DNA of 64,000 nucleotides from Burkholderia lata (GCF_902499335.1 NZ_CABVQK010000008.1:397836-461835), one strand, 5' to 3'. Shown: positions 17,331-26,574, numbered from the stretch's first letter. Program-made: numbers and translations. The notes: generated by a model not told the origin, from the sequence alone.

Positions 17331-18410
17331 ATGTCCGTGCATGCCAGAAAGCCACTGGTCTCGCTCGTCGTGCCGTTCCACGACGAGGACGAAGCAATCG
17401 ACGCATTCTTCGCAGCCACGCTGCCCATCCTCGAATCGATCGATGCAGTCCGTTTCGAGATCGTCTGCGTCAACGACGGCAGCCGCGACGATACGCTGGG
17501 CAGGCTGATCGACGTCGCAGCCGGCGACTCGCGCGTGCGCATCGTCGATCTCACCCGGCGCTTCGGCAAGGAAGCCGCGCTCACCGCCGGCCTCGATGAA
17601 GCCGCCGGCACCGCGGTGATCCTGATCGACGCCGACCTGCAGGACCCGCCCGCGCTGATCCCCGCGATGGTCGAACGCTGGCTCGCCGGCGCCGAGGTCG
17701 TCGCCGCGAAGCGCACCGACCGCATGTGCGACCCGCTGATGCAGCGCGTGGCCGCCGCGCTCTACTACCGTGTGCACAACCGCCTCTCCGAAGTCGAGAT
17801 GCCCGAGAACGTCGGCGATTTCCGGCTGATGGACCGCCAGGTCGTCGACGCGCTGCGCGCGCTCCCCGAGCGGCGGCGCTTCATGAAAGGCCTGTTCGCG
17901 TGGGTCGGTTATCGCACCGAGATCATCGAATACACACGTGCGCCACGCAGCGGCGGCCGCTCCAAATTCTCCGGATGGCGGCGCTGGAACTTCGCGCTGG
18001 AAGGCATCACGAGCTTCAGCACCGTGCCGCTGCGCGTGTGGACCTACATCGGCCTCGCGTTCGCGGCGCTGTCGTTCATCTACGGCGCGTTCATCGTGAT
18101 GCGCACGCTGCTGTTCGGCAACCCCGTGCACGGCTACGCATCGCTGATCTCCGTGATGCTGTTCGTCGGCGGCATCCAGCTGATCGGCATCGGCGTGATC
18201 GGCGAATACCTCGGCCGCATCTATCACGAGTCGAAGCAGCGCCCGGTCTATCTCGTGCGGCGGCGCTATCAAGCGCAGCGGGACGCCGCCGCGCATCCGG
18301 CGTCGAAGCTGCTGCAGTTTCCGCTCAAGCGCGCGCACGCGGCCCGCCGCCGCGCGGCGCCGCCCGCGGCCGCCGGCCACGGTGCTGCGCGCAAAGCGTC
18401 CGTCAAGTAA
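17331..18410 (+). CDS. Polyprenyl-phosphate (bactoprenol) glycosyltransferase, GtrB-like
   Basis: A 359-residue GT2 enzyme. The N-terminal catalytic domain begins LVSLVVPFHDEDEAI, has VNDGSRDDT and the metal-binding DADLQDPP at residues 100-107. Two C-terminal helices (about 230-255 and 265-290) anchor it in the inner membrane, ending IGEYLGRIYHESKQRPVYL, the hallmark of GtrB, ArnC and DPM-type enzymes. Such proteins load glucose or another sugar onto undecaprenyl phosphate for transfer outside the cytoplasm. The start at ATG 17331 follows GGGGGAC. The C-terminal 40 residues are a basic Ala/Arg-rich tail. No GtrA flippase is adjacent; the membrane protein 15 bases downstream may be the acceptor-side transferase. 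Confidence 0.87.
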   Translation: MSVHARKPLVSLVVPFHDEDEAIDAFFAATLPILESIDAVRFEIVCVNDGSRDDTLGRLIDVAAGDSRVRIVDLTRRFGKEAALTAGLDEAAGTAVILIDADLQDPPALIPAMVERWLAGAEVVAAKRTDRMCDPLMQRVAAALYYRVHNRLSEVEMPENVGDFRLMDRQVVDALRALPERRRFMKGLFAWVGYRTEIIEYTRAPRSGGRSKFSGWRRWNFALEGITSFSTVPLRVWTYIGLAFAALSFIYGAFIVMRTLLFGNPVHGYASLISVMLFVGGIQLIGIGVIGEYLGRIYHESKQRPVYLVRRRYQAQRDAAAHPASKLLQFPLKRAHAARRRAAPPAAAGHGAARKASVK

Positions 18411-18425
18411 CCGCGCACACGACGC

Positions 18426-19688
18426 ATGGATCTCATCCGGCAATCGATACGATCGGCGGACCAGCCCGTCCGCGCATGGCTGACACCCCGGCGCGTCGCG
18501 GCGTACAGCGCGGCAGCGCTCGCGTGCTATGCGCTGTTCGTCGCGATCTGGGTCACCGTCGTCCGTCACGCGCCCGCCACCGCGCTGTCGCGCCCGGGCC
18601 CCGACTACGCGGTGTTCTGGTCGGCGTCGTACGTGATGCTGCACGGCGCGCCGTGGCAAGCGTACGATTTGCCGACCTTCTCGCGGCTGGCAGCCGAACT
18701 GTTCCCGCAGTTCCGCCGCGACGACCTCGTCGCGTGGCTGTACCCGCCCACCAACCTGCTGCTCGTGACGCCGCTGGCGCTGCTGCCCTATGCGGTCGGC
18801 TATCCGCTGTTCGTCGCGTTCGGCGTCGCCGTGTTCGGGTTCGCCGCGTCGCGCGCATCGGGCCTCGGCGCGCTCCCCGGTGCATCGCGCATCGGCGGGT
18901 TCGCACTGGTCGCGGCCCCGTGCGTGTTCGTCACCGGACTGTTCGGGCAGAACGCGTTCCTGACCGCGTCGTGCGCGGCGCTGGCCGTCTGCTGGGCGGA
19001 CCGTCGGCCGATGTGGGCAGGCCTCTGCATCGGCCTGCTCTCGGCCAAGCCGCAACTGGCACTGCTGTTCCCGTTCGTGCTGGTCGCCACTCGCGCATGG
19101 CGCACGATCGCATGGGCCGCGCTCGCCACCACCGCATTCGCCGCGTTGAGCGTCCTGATCTGCGGCGTCGAGTCGCTACACCTGTTCGTCGCCGGCACGG
19201 CGCTCGCGCGGACACTCCTCCTCGAGCAAGGCGTGGTGTTCTGGCTCGTGTCGCCGGCGCCGTTTGCCGCCTTCCGACTCGCGGGCCTGCCGCCCACCGT
19301 CGCATATGCCGCGCAAGCGTGCATCGCGGCGCTGGCGATCGCCGTCGCCTGCCTCGTGTGGACGCGCTCGCGCGACGTCCGCCTGCGCGCGGCGGTGCTG
19401 GCAGTCGCGACGCTCGCGGCAAACCCGTACGTGTGGCACTACGAGCTCGCCTGGCTCGGCATCGCGATCGCGTGCATGCTGGCGATCGGCTGGCAGGACG
19501 GCTGGCTGCGCGGCGAGCAGACCGCGATCGCGCTCATGTGGCTGCTGCCGGCCGTCGAATACCTGAACCCGTGGCTGCAATGGCCGCAAATCGGCCCGGC
19601 CGTGACGCTGTTCACGCTGCTCGTTCTGCTGCGCCGCGCCGGCCCGGGCACTCAAAACGCGAGCCGCGGCGGCACGTATACGCCGTAG
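18426..19688 (+). CDS. GT87/DUF2029-like polytopic membrane glycosyltransferase
   Basis: A 420-residue protein with roughly ten hydrophobic segments. After the first helix comes RPGPDYAVFWSASYVM, the acidic loop characteristic of GT-C-fold DUF2029/GT87 mannosyl- and arabinosyltransferase-like proteins, followed by YPPTNLLLVTPLALLP. GT-C enzymes use a polyprenyl-phosphate sugar donor on the outer face of the inner membrane, which is what the GtrB-like product 15 bases upstream would make, so the two probably form a donor/transferase pair. The 3' end overlaps the convergent tadG-like gene by 37 bases. The acceptor (glycan, teichoic-like polymer or protein) cannot be told. Confidence 0.75.
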   Translation: MDLIRQSIRSADQPVRAWLTPRRVAAYSAAALACYALFVAIWVTVVRHAPATALSRPGPDYAVFWSASYVMLHGAPWQAYDLPTFSRLAAELFPQFRRDDLVAWLYPPTNLLLVTPLALLPYAVGYPLFVAFGVAVFGFAASRASGLGALPGASRIGGFALVAAPCVFVTGLFGQNAFLTASCAALAVCWADRRPMWAGLCIGLLSAKPQLALLFPFVLVATRAWRTIAWAALATTAFAALSVLICGVESLHLFVAGTALARTLLLEQGVVFWLVSPAPFAAFRLAGLPPTVAYAAQACIAALAIAVACLVWTRSRDVRLRAAVLAVATLAANPYVWHYELAWLGIAIACMLAIGWQDGWLRGEQTAIALMWLLPAVEYLNPWLQWPQIGPAVTLFTLLVLLRRAGPGTQNASRGGTYTP

Positions 19689-20692
19689 TACGGCCCGACG
19701 CCGGTCGCGACGCCCGTCATCTTCCAGCCGGCGACGAAGTGGCCCTGGACGTACTTGTATGTGCCGCCCAGCGACACGTCGATATGAAACGGCGCGAACG
19801 CGACGATCGGCACGGTGGTGCTGGTCGAGGTCTGCGTGACGACCGGCAGCACTACTGTCGTGCCGACCGGTACCGACGTATAGAGGGTCGCCTTCACGCC
19901 GGTCGCGAGATTGATGCTGTCGCCGATACTGAGCGTCGTCGGATTGCCGGTCGCCATCAGGCCGCCCATCGTCGTCGTGTCGGTCGCGGTCGACTGGAAC
20001 GACGTCCACTGCCCGCCCATGCACAGCAGGCCGTAGACCTGGCCGTTCGTGATCGAGAATTCAAACGGCTGGCCCGTCAGCGGATTGATCAGCGGCTGGT
20101 TGGTCGCCGCGTTCCAGTACAGGTTGTACACGCACTGGTCGATCGCGATCGGAAACAGCCCGCCTGCCCCGACCCCGCCCGGCGCCGCCAGCACCGCCAC
20201 GGCGGTCGCACTATCGGATGCACCGGGGATCCCCAGCAGCCCGCCAAGCAGCAGCGGAATCGAGCCGCCGTTTATACCGGGTGCACGCGACACGGTGACC
20301 TGCACCGCCGGCACGTCGTACTGGCCGGGCGTGATGGTCGTCGGCTGCATGGATGCGGGGCTGCGCGTCACGTTCCAGTATCCGGTCGTCACCGTGCCGG
20401 TCGACAGCGCCGCACCGGCCGCCGAGTTCTGCGCGATCACACCGTTCGCCGCCGGCGCGGCCTGCGACCAGTTCACCGCACCGCCGCTCGGCGACATCAT
20501 CGCATCGGCCCCGGCGAGCGCCGCCGCATCGGCCGCGTTCTGCAACTGGTTGTTCACCGTGACCACCCACGCGATATCGATCGCGAGCGCGCCGAACGAC
20601 AACAGCGGAATCAGGAACAGCAGGAAGAACAGCGCGACCGAACCGCGCTGCCGCACGGGGCCGTCGGGTTGTGTGGCGGTCACGTCATTCAT
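19652..20692 (-). CDS. tadG: Tad pilus minor pseudopilin / TadG-like protein
   Basis: A 346-residue protein, the last gene of the Tad operon. A short cytoplasmic N-terminus (RQRGSVALFFLLFLIPLLSFGALAIDI) forms one hydrophobic helix with the Tad-type pseudopilin character, then VVTVNNQLQNAADAAALAGA, the motif of the TadG N-terminal domain. The rest is a Gly/Ser/Thr-rich, presumably extracytoplasmic region. It lacks the von Willebrand domain of large TadG proteins, so it is a short version. Its start overlaps the tadE stop by eight bases. It would sit at the base or tip of the Flp pilus and help assembly or surface attachment. Confidence 0.8.
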   Translation of the reverse strand: MNDVTATQPDGPVRQRGSVALFFLLFLIPLLSFGALAIDIAWVVTVNNQLQNAADAAALAGADAMMSPSGGAVNWSQAAPAANGVIAQNSAAGAALSTGTVTTGYWNVTRSPASMQPTTITPGQYDVPAVQVTVSRAPGINGGSIPLLLGGLLGIPGASDSATAVAVLAAPGGVGAGGLFPIAIDQCVYNLYWNAATNQPLINPLTGQPFEFSITNGQVYGLLCMGGQWTSFQSTATDTTTMGGLMATGNPTTLSIGDSINLATGVKATLYTSVPVGTTVVLPVVTQTSTSTTVPIVAFAPFHIDVSLGGTYKYVQGHFVAGWKMTGVATGVGPYYGVYVPPRLAF

Positions 20693-21113
20693 AGAGCATC
20701 ACCGACGTCGCCGAGACCGTCACCGGGCCGGTCAGCGCACTGAACGCGGACCCCAGCACGAGCCCCGAATACGTGTAGGTCACGGTCACCGTCAGTGCGG
20801 TGCCCGACGTCGTGCCGTTCGCCTGCGTCACGGTCACCGCCGGTGTCGTCGCGGTGCCGCCGGTGATCAGGCTGTTCTGCATCGCGTTCTGCGCGATGTT
20901 GGCGATCTGCGTCGTGGTCAGCATCGGCACGCGCAGCATGACGCCGGCGCGCGCCGCCTCGCGGCTCGCGTTCGTGATGACGGCCTTGTCGCACAGGATC
21001 AGGCTCGTGTCGATGATGCCGATCAGCACCATCAGCAGGAACGGCAGCATCAGCACGAATTCGAGGGACACGACGCCGCGCGCGCGGCGCGCGCTCGTCG
21101 CCCCGCGTGTCAT
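20685..21113 (-). CDS. tadE: Tad pilus pseudopilin TadE
   Basis: A 142-residue TadE-family pseudopilin. ARGVVSLEFVLMLPFLLMVLIG combines a glycine cleavage site, a Glu five residues later and a long hydrophobic helix, the Flp-pilin-like signal processed by TadV. TNASREAARAGV follows, the usual TadE motif. Pseudopilins of this kind are needed for pilus biogenesis in Aggregatibacter and Caulobacter. The start is set at ATG 21113, where ATGA overlaps the tadD stop, although the frame is open much further. The start and stop overlap both neighbours, so translation is coupled through the set. Confidence 0.88.
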   Translation of the reverse strand: MTRGATSARRARGVVSLEFVLMLPFLLMVLIGIIDTSLILCDKAVITNASREAARAGVMLRVPMLTTTQIANIAQNAMQNSLITGGTATTPAVTVTQANGTTSGTALTVTVTYTYSGLVLGSAFSALTGPVTVSATSVMLYE

Positions 21114-21985
21114 TTTGCGGACCCCGCGCTCGGCGGCACGACGCCCGGCTCCAGCGCCGCGCCGGACAACGGCGGCGGGCTGCCGGCCCCTCCGGCAACC
21201 CCTGCGCCTCCGCGCGACGCAAGCCGCGCGCGCACCGCCTGGTAGAAGCGCAGGTTGTCGGCCACCGCCGACGCGGGCAAGTCCGCCGACAGCAGCTTCT
21301 TCGCCGAATCGGTGTTGCCGAGCACGCCGTACGCGAACGCTAGATTCTGGCGCGCCTGCCACGGCGCGGACGGCAGCCCGGCCACGTCGAGCAGCACGTT
21401 CACGCCCTCGCGCGGCCGGTTGCTCAGCACGAGCGACAGCCCGAGGTCGACGCGCAGCCCCTGCGCATCCGGGTGCGCGCGCAGCGCCTCGCGATACACG
21501 ACCTGCGCATCCGCATGCCGCCCCTGCAGGTCGAGCACGGTGCCGAGCCCTTCCGCCGCGAGCGGATGGTTAGGCTGCGCGGCCAGCAGGTCGCGATAGC
21601 GCTGCGCCGCTTCGTCGAGACGCCGCTGCCGCAACGCGACGCGCGCAAGCCCGAGCCGCGGGCCGAGCTCCGCGGGCGCCTGCCGCTGCGCCTCGTCATA
21701 GAGGATCCGCGCGCGCTCCAGGTCGCCCGCGCGGTAGTTGACGTCGCCGAGCCCCAGGCGCGCCGCGAGAGAATCGGGATGCTTCGCGAGCACCTTCTCG
21801 TACAGCGTCGACGCGAGATCGACGTTGCCGCCGGCGAGCGCGCTGTCCGCGATGCGCAATTCGGCCTGCGGGTCGTCGCTCTTGTGCGACAGCACCGGCC
21901 GCGTCTGGATGCCCGGCGCGCCGCAGCCGGCCAGCACCGGCAGCACGGCCGCGAGCGCGAACGCGCGTACGACGGATCGTGTCAT
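21110..21985 (-). CDS. tadD: Tad assembly TPR lipoprotein TadD
   Basis: A 291-residue lipoprotein. The signal ends in a lipobox, VLAGC at about residue 22, so it is lipid-anchored, probably at the outer membrane. The body is a string of tetratricopeptide repeats (for example LYEKVLAKHPDSLAARLGLG, then AQRYRDLLAAQPNHPLAAEG and VYREALRAHPDAQGLR). TadD is thought to act as a pilotin or assembly factor for the secretin complex. A start at ATG 21985 gives the signal peptide directly and an ATGA overlap with tadC; the longer open frame upstream is coding only in appearance. The C-terminus is a Gly/Pro/Ala-rich tail. Confidence 0.88.
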   Translation of the reverse strand: MTRSVVRAFALAAVLPVLAGCGAPGIQTRPVLSHKSDDPQAELRIADSALAGGNVDLASTLYEKVLAKHPDSLAARLGLGDVNYRAGDLERARILYDEAQRQAPAELGPRLGLARVALRQRRLDEAAQRYRDLLAAQPNHPLAAEGLGTVLDLQGRHADAQVVYREALRAHPDAQGLRVDLGLSLVLSNRPREGVNVLLDVAGLPSAPWQARQNLAFAYGVLGNTDSAKKLLSADLPASAVADNLRFYQAVRARLASRGGAGVAGGAGSPPPLSGAALEPGVVPPSAGSAK

Positions 21986-22926
21986 CTGAATACCTCGAGC
22001 AGGCGGATCGCCGCCGGGCCCGCCGCGATCAGGCAGACCGTCGGCAGGATGAACAGCATCATCGGCAGCGTGATCTTTGGCGCAAGCTTCGCGGCCCGTT
22101 CCTCGAGCGCGACGATCTGCTCGGTGCGCTCGGTGCGCGACAGCGTGCGCAGCGCCTGCGTGATCGGCGTGCCGAACCGCTGCGACTGCGTCAGCGTCGT
22201 CGCGAGCGAGCGCGCCGACGTGAAATCGACGCGCGTCGCGAAATGCGCGAGCGTCGCGGACACGTCGCCGCTCAGCGTCAGCTCGTCCGCGCACACGGTC
22301 AGCTCGTCGGCGAGCGGCGCGCAGATGCGCGACAGTTCATGCGCGACTCGCCGGATGCCCGACGCGAGGCTGTTGCCGGCCATCGTGCAGATCACCAGCA
22401 GGTCGAGCGCATCGGGAAAGCACGCGGCGATGATCCGCCGCCGCCGCCGGATCATCACGCCGAGCACGTATTCCGGCACGATCACGCCGATCACGAACGC
22501 GGCGATCATCGCCAGCGCGCGGATCACGAAGTATTCGCCGAAGCGCGGAATCAGCGGGCTGAACACGATCGCACCGCACGCGAACAGCACGCCGCAGCTC
22601 AGCTTGATCCCGATCATTACCGACACCGCGCGGCGCTCGCGAAAGCCCGCGCGCGTCAGCTGCAGGCCAAGCTTCACGCGCTGCATCGGGTCGAGCACCG
22701 GCAGCCGTTCGCCGAGCTGCGCGAGCCGGCGCGTGATGCCCAGGCGAACGCCGCCCGGCTGCAGCCACCCCGCCACCGGTGCCGGCGGGTGCTGCCCGGC
22801 AGCCAGCCGCACGCGCGCGGCGATCCGCTGGCGGGTACCGCCGCCGGGCGTGCCGAGCGCCACCGCGACACAGGCGAGCAACAACAGCAACTCGAGGCCG
22901 CGGGCGGCCAGTATCGACAGCGTCAT
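21982..22926 (-). CDS. tadC: Tad inner-membrane platform protein TadC
   Basis: A 314-residue T2SF-domain protein. The conserved part runs from about residue 150 to 290 (RRIIAACFPDALDLLVICTMAGNSL..., SQRFGTPITQALRTLSRTER) with helices at the N-terminus, near 115-150, and at the C-terminus (ITLPMMLFILPTVCLIAAG). TadB and TadC together form the GspF-like platform that couples the TadA ATPase to pilin insertion. The start ATG 22926 overlaps the tadB stop by four bases. Length and order match Tad loci of other Burkholderia-type bacteria. Confidence 0.9.
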   Translation of the reverse strand: MTLSILAARGLELLLLLACVAVALGTPGGGTRQRIAARVRLAAGQHPPAPVAGWLQPGGVRLGITRRLAQLGERLPVLDPMQRVKLGLQLTRAGFRERRAVSVMIGIKLSCGVLFACGAIVFSPLIPRFGEYFVIRALAMIAAFVIGVIVPEYVLGVMIRRRRRIIAACFPDALDLLVICTMAGNSLASGIRRVAHELSRICAPLADELTVCADELTLSGDVSATLAHFATRVDFTSARSLATTLTQSQRFGTPITQALRTLSRTERTEQIVALEERAAKLAPKITLPMMLFILPTVCLIAAGPAAIRLLEVFR

Positions 22927-23900
22927 CGCGCGGTATCCAGTTTCGAGATCTTGCGGATCACCAGCAGGCCGACCGTCAGCAACCCGGCCGCGATCGTCAG
23001 CATCGTGTGCCCCGGGTGCGTCGTGAACAGCAGCATCACGTAGTCGCGGTTCACGACGAACAGCGCGCCGATCATCACGAACGGCACCGCCGAAATGATG
23101 TTCGTCGTGATGCGCCCTTCGGCGGTCAGCGCGCGGGTCTTCAGGCGGATGTCGCGGCGCGTGCGGATGATGCTCGACAGCTCGTCGAGCGTTTCGCCGA
23201 GACTGCCGCCGGTCTCGCGCTGCAGCAGCAGGTAGACGGTGAAGAACGAGAAGTCCGCGATCATCAGCCGGTCCGCCGCGTGCGTCAGCACGTCCTTGAG
23301 ATCCGCGCCGACCCGCAGGCTGTCGCCCATCGAGCGGAACGTCGCGCGCACCGGCTCGGCCGCGCCGTCGCCGACCATGCTGATCGCCTGCGTGACCGGA
23401 ATGCCCGCGCGCACGGCCCGCACGATCACGTCGATCGCGTCGGGGAACGCTTCGAGAAAGCGGATCCGGAAGCGCTCGACCAGCGCACGGTAGCTGGCGC
23501 GCATCGCGACCAGCGGCAACCCGGCGTAGATCAGCGGACGCAGGAAGTCCGGCGGCCCGATCAGCTTCACCGCGACGATCGCCGCGATCGCGCCCGCGAT
23601 CGTGCTCGCGACGACGATCCTCACGCCGCCCTTGCCGCCGACCGCGCGCACGCGTGTCACGCGGCGTTGCAGCCACGCACGCAGGCGGCCTTGCCGGCGC
23701 TCGAGGTTGAACAGCGCGACACCGGGTGCGGCGGCCGCGTGCCCGTCGCGCCCGGTCAGCGACGGCGACAGCCGCCGCATCCGGGCGCGGATGCGCTGGG
23801 CCGGCGTGTGGCTCGCGCGATCGAACCACGACGACAGCACGAGCCCGATCGCGAGGATCATCAGGAACGCGCCGGCCGCGAACAGGTCGGCGGCCCTCAT
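22923..23900 (-). CDS. tadB: Tad inner-membrane platform protein TadB
   Basis: A 325-residue T2SF-domain protein paralogous to TadC. The conserved cytoplasmic domain is at about 155-285 (FLEAFPDAIDVIVRAVRAGIPVTQAI and LLLQRETGGSLGETLDELS), with helices at the N-terminus, around 100-135 and two near the C-terminus. It partners TadC in the inner-membrane motor platform. It begins exactly at the tadA stop (ATGA overlap) and ends within the tadC start codon region, the same coupling repeated along the operon. Confidence 0.9.
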   Translation of the reverse strand: MRAADLFAAGAFLMILAIGLVLSSWFDRASHTPAQRIRARMRRLSPSLTGRDGHAAAAPGVALFNLERRQGRLRAWLQRRVTRVRAVGGKGGVRIVVASTIAGAIAAIVAVKLIGPPDFLRPLIYAGLPLVAMRASYRALVERFRIRFLEAFPDAIDVIVRAVRAGIPVTQAISMVGDGAAEPVRATFRSMGDSLRVGADLKDVLTHAADRLMIADFSFFTVYLLLQRETGGSLGETLDELSSIIRTRRDIRLKTRALTAEGRITTNIISAVPFVMIGALFVVNRDYVMLLFTTHPGHTMLTIAAGLLTVGLLVIRKISKLDTAR

Positions 23901-25333
23901 TGCCGGAATACCTCGGCGAGCGCATCCTCGACGCCGTAATACGCGGCGCGCGCCGCGAATCCCGGCCGCAACGGCGACGCGTCGAACACGCCCTTCACCG
24001 AATCACGCGTCGTGTCGCCTTCCTGGCGGAACGCGAACAGGTCCTGCGTGATGACCACCTCGCCTTCCATCCCGACGATCTCGGTGATCCGCGTGACGCG
24101 CCGCACGCCGTCGCGCATCCGCTCGATCTGCACGAACAGGTGCACGGCGCTCGCGATCTGGCGCCGGATCGACAGCAGCTGCAGGTTCGCGTTCGCCATC
24201 ATGACCATGCTCTCGAGCCGGCTGATCGCGTCGCGCGGCGAATTCGCGTGGATCGTCGTCATCGAGCCGTCGTGCCCCGTGTTCATCGCCTGCAGCACGT
24301 CGAATGCCTCGGGGCCGCGAATCTCGCCGAGGATGATGCGGTCGGGCCGCATCCGCAGCGCGTTGCGCACGAGATCGCGCTGCGAGATCCCGCCGAGCCC
24401 CTCGGTATTCTCCGGCCTCGTTTCGAGGCTCACGACATGCGGCTGCAGCAACTGCAGCTCGGCCGCATCCTCGATCGTCACGATCCGTTCGTGCTGCTCG
24501 ATGTGCTGCGACAGCGCGTTGAGCAGCGTCGTCTTGCCCGAGCCGGTGCCGCCCGAGATCACGATGTTCAGCCGGCACGCGCACGCAACCTTCAGCACCT
24601 GCAGCATCGGAGGCGAGATGTTGCCCTGCTGCGCCATCCGCGCGAGCGTGATGTCGCGCTTCGCGAACTTGCGGATCGAGATCGACGGGCCGCGCATCGC
24701 GATCGGCGGCAGCACGACGTTCACGCGGCTGCCATCGGCGAGCCGCGCGTCGACCATCGGGCTGCTCTCGTCGACGCGACGCCCCACCGCCGCCGCGATC
24801 CGCTGCGCGACGCTCGCCACGTGCGCGTCGTCGCGGAACTTCAGCGACGTGAGTTCGAGCCGGCCCGCGCGCTCGACGTAGACCTGGTCGGGCCCGTTGA
24901 CGAGAATGTCGGTGACGGTGTCGTCGGCGAGCAGCGGCTCGATCGGCCCGACGCCGAACATGTCGTTCAGGATCGCATCGACGATCAGCACCTGCTCGCC
25001 GGCCGTGATCTTCAGGCGCTCGCGATCGACCGTGTGCGCGGCCACTTGTTCGATGCCCGCGCGCACTTCGTCGCGCGTCTTCATCAGCGCCGCCGACATG
25101 TTCATCGACGCGAACACCGCGGTGCGGATCGCGTCGAACTTGCTCGACCGGATCAGCGCTTCGTGGGTATCCGCGGCCACGGGCGCGCGGGCCGGAGCCG
25201 GCGCAGGCGCCGGCGTGTCTGCCGCGGCCGGGACCGGAGCCGGTGCGGGCTCATGCGTCACGGCGGGCGTCGCGGCCGGTGTAGCGGCCGGTACGGGGTC
25301 CGCCGGCGGCCGGTTGCGGGTACCGAACGTCAC
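23897..25333 (-). CDS. tadA: Tad pilus assembly ATPase TadA (CpaF-like)
   Basis: A 478-residue secretion ATPase. Walker A GGTGSGKT is at residues 261-268, with an Asp box/Walker B (RMRPDRIILGEIRG) and a His box (HDGSMTTIHAN) after it. The N-terminal domain carries FGVGPIEPLLADDTVTDILV, typical of CpaF/TadA. The hexamer drives Flp pilus assembly from the cytoplasmic face of TadB/TadC. The start is taken as GTG 25333: it makes a GTGA overlap with the tadZ stop and has GGAGGAAGG just upstream. Residues about 10-55 form an unusually long Ala/Pro-rich linker that separates a short head from the enzyme. Confidence 0.93.
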   Translation of the reverse strand: MTFGTRNRPPADPVPAATPAATPAVTHEPAPAPVPAAADTPAPAPAPARAPVAADTHEALIRSSKFDAIRTAVFASMNMSAALMKTRDEVRAGIEQVAAHTVDRERLKITAGEQVLIVDAILNDMFGVGPIEPLLADDTVTDILVNGPDQVYVERAGRLELTSLKFRDDAHVASVAQRIAAAVGRRVDESSPMVDARLADGSRVNVVLPPIAMRGPSISIRKFAKRDITLARMAQQGNISPPMLQVLKVACACRLNIVISGGTGSGKTTLLNALSQHIEQHERIVTIEDAAELQLLQPHVVSLETRPENTEGLGGISQRDLVRNALRMRPDRIILGEIRGPEAFDVLQAMNTGHDGSMTTIHANSPRDAISRLESMVMMANANLQLLSIRRQIASAVHLFVQIERMRDGVRRVTRITEIVGMEGEVVITQDLFAFRQEGDTTRDSVKGVFDASPLRPGFAARAAYYGVEDALAEVFRQ

Positions 25334-26553
25334 GATCCCTTCCTCCACTTGACGAGCCGCGCGTACCACGGCTCGGCGACGACCATCGGCTCACCGGTGA
25401 TGCCGTTCGCGAGCTGCCGGATCTGGTCCACGAAGCCGTTCCGCTTCGCGCCGTCGATCGGCTCGCCAAGGTTCTCGGCAACCGCGAGCGTCTGCGGCTC
25501 GTGCGGCAGTTCGTGCAGCTTCGCGCCGCCGAACGCGTCCTCGAAATCGACCGGCTCGACGCGGCCCGCGACCGGCGCGAGCGGATTGTTCAGCACCATC
25601 GACAGCAGCCGCTCGCCGGGCAGCTCCCGCACGAAGCGCACGAGCCGCGCGGCTTCGTACGCGGCGTGCACCGAGCGGTCGACCACGACATGGACGAGAT
25701 CGGACGCCGCGAGCGCGTCCTCGAGCAGCTTGCCGGCGCCGCTCCCGACGTCGAACAGCACGTAGTGGAAGCGGTCCTTCAGCATGTCGACCAGGCGCGC
25801 GACGGCCTCGTCGCCCACCGGCGCGTCGGCGCCGTACGCCAGCTCGGCGGACAGCACGTGCAACCGGTCGCCCTTCGTCACGAACATGCGCTCGAACAAC
25901 GCGTCGTCGGGACGCTGCCCCATGTTCAGCAATTCGATCAGCCCGTTGTTGCTGGACAGCCCGAACATCGAGTTCGCGCCACCGCCATGCAGGTTCAGGT
26001 CGACATAGGCCACGCGGCGGCGCTTCTCGCCCGCCAGGAAGCGCGCGAGGCTGACCGTGATCGTGGTCGCGCCGACGCCGCCGCGCGCGCCGACGAAACT
26101 GACGATCTTGCCGGTGCGCGCCTGCACGACCGATTCGGTCGCCGTCAGCGCACGCCGCATCAGCTCGACGGTCAGCGGCTTGACGATATAGTCCTGCACG
26201 CCGATGCCGAGCAGGTTGCGAAACAGCCCGACATCGTTCTGCGTACCGATCGCGATGACGCGCACCGACGGGTCGCACACGTCGGCGAGCCGCATCAGGT
26301 CCGACACCGGCAGCACCGAATCCGACACGTCGATGACGAGCTGGCGCGGCGAACGCTCGGACTGCTGCAGCAGCCGGATCGCATCGTCGCAGATGCCCAG
26401 TTGCAGATGGGTACGCGCGATCGACAGCTCCTGCGTGACGCGCCGTATCACGTCCTCGCTGCCCGAATCGGAGACGACCGCGACGAGATCGGCCGCGCCC
26501 GCGGACGCGGCGCGCCGGGTGTGCTGGCGGTCGAGGAGGTTCATGGGCGGCAT
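25330..26553 (-). CDS. tadZ: Tad localisation protein TadZ (CpaE-like)
   Basis: A 407-residue two-domain protein. Residues about 20-140 form a receiver-like domain (VIDVSDSVLPVSDLMRLADV, RVIAIGTQNDVGLFRNLLG). The C-terminal half is a ParA/MinD-type ATPase with a degenerate Walker A (VGARGGVGATTITVSLA), in which the usual GKT lysine is Ala, as often in TadZ. CpaE/TadZ places the pilus machine at a cell pole. ATG 26553 is used; ATG 26544 three codons later is an equal alternative and neither has a clear ribosome site. It starts 21 bases after the preceding lipoprotein gene stops. Confidence 0.9.
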   Translation of the reverse strand: MPPMNLLDRQHTRRAASAGAADLVAVVSDSGSEDVIRRVTQELSIARTHLQLGICDDAIRLLQQSERSPRQLVIDVSDSVLPVSDLMRLADVCDPSVRVIAIGTQNDVGLFRNLLGIGVQDYIVKPLTVELMRRALTATESVVQARTGKIVSFVGARGGVGATTITVSLARFLAGEKRRRVAYVDLNLHGGGANSMFGLSSNNGLIELLNMGQRPDDALFERMFVTKGDRLHVLSAELAYGADAPVGDEAVARLVDMLKDRFHYVLFDVGSGAGKLLEDALAASDLVHVVVDRSVHAAYEAARLVRFVRELPGERLLSMVLNNPLAPVAGRVEPVDFEDAFGGAKLHELPHEPQTLAVAENLGEPIDGAKRNGFVDQIRQLANGITGEPMVVAEPWYARLVKWRKGS

Positions 26554-26574
26554 CGTGATGGCATCCGGGTCAGT

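Noticed and set aside
17726..20743. 1,000-codon plus-strand frame across the glycosyltransferases and TadG-like gene
   Set aside because: It is Arg/His-rich shadow sequence crossing several genes in another register, with no ribosome site; the real frames carry recognised motifs.
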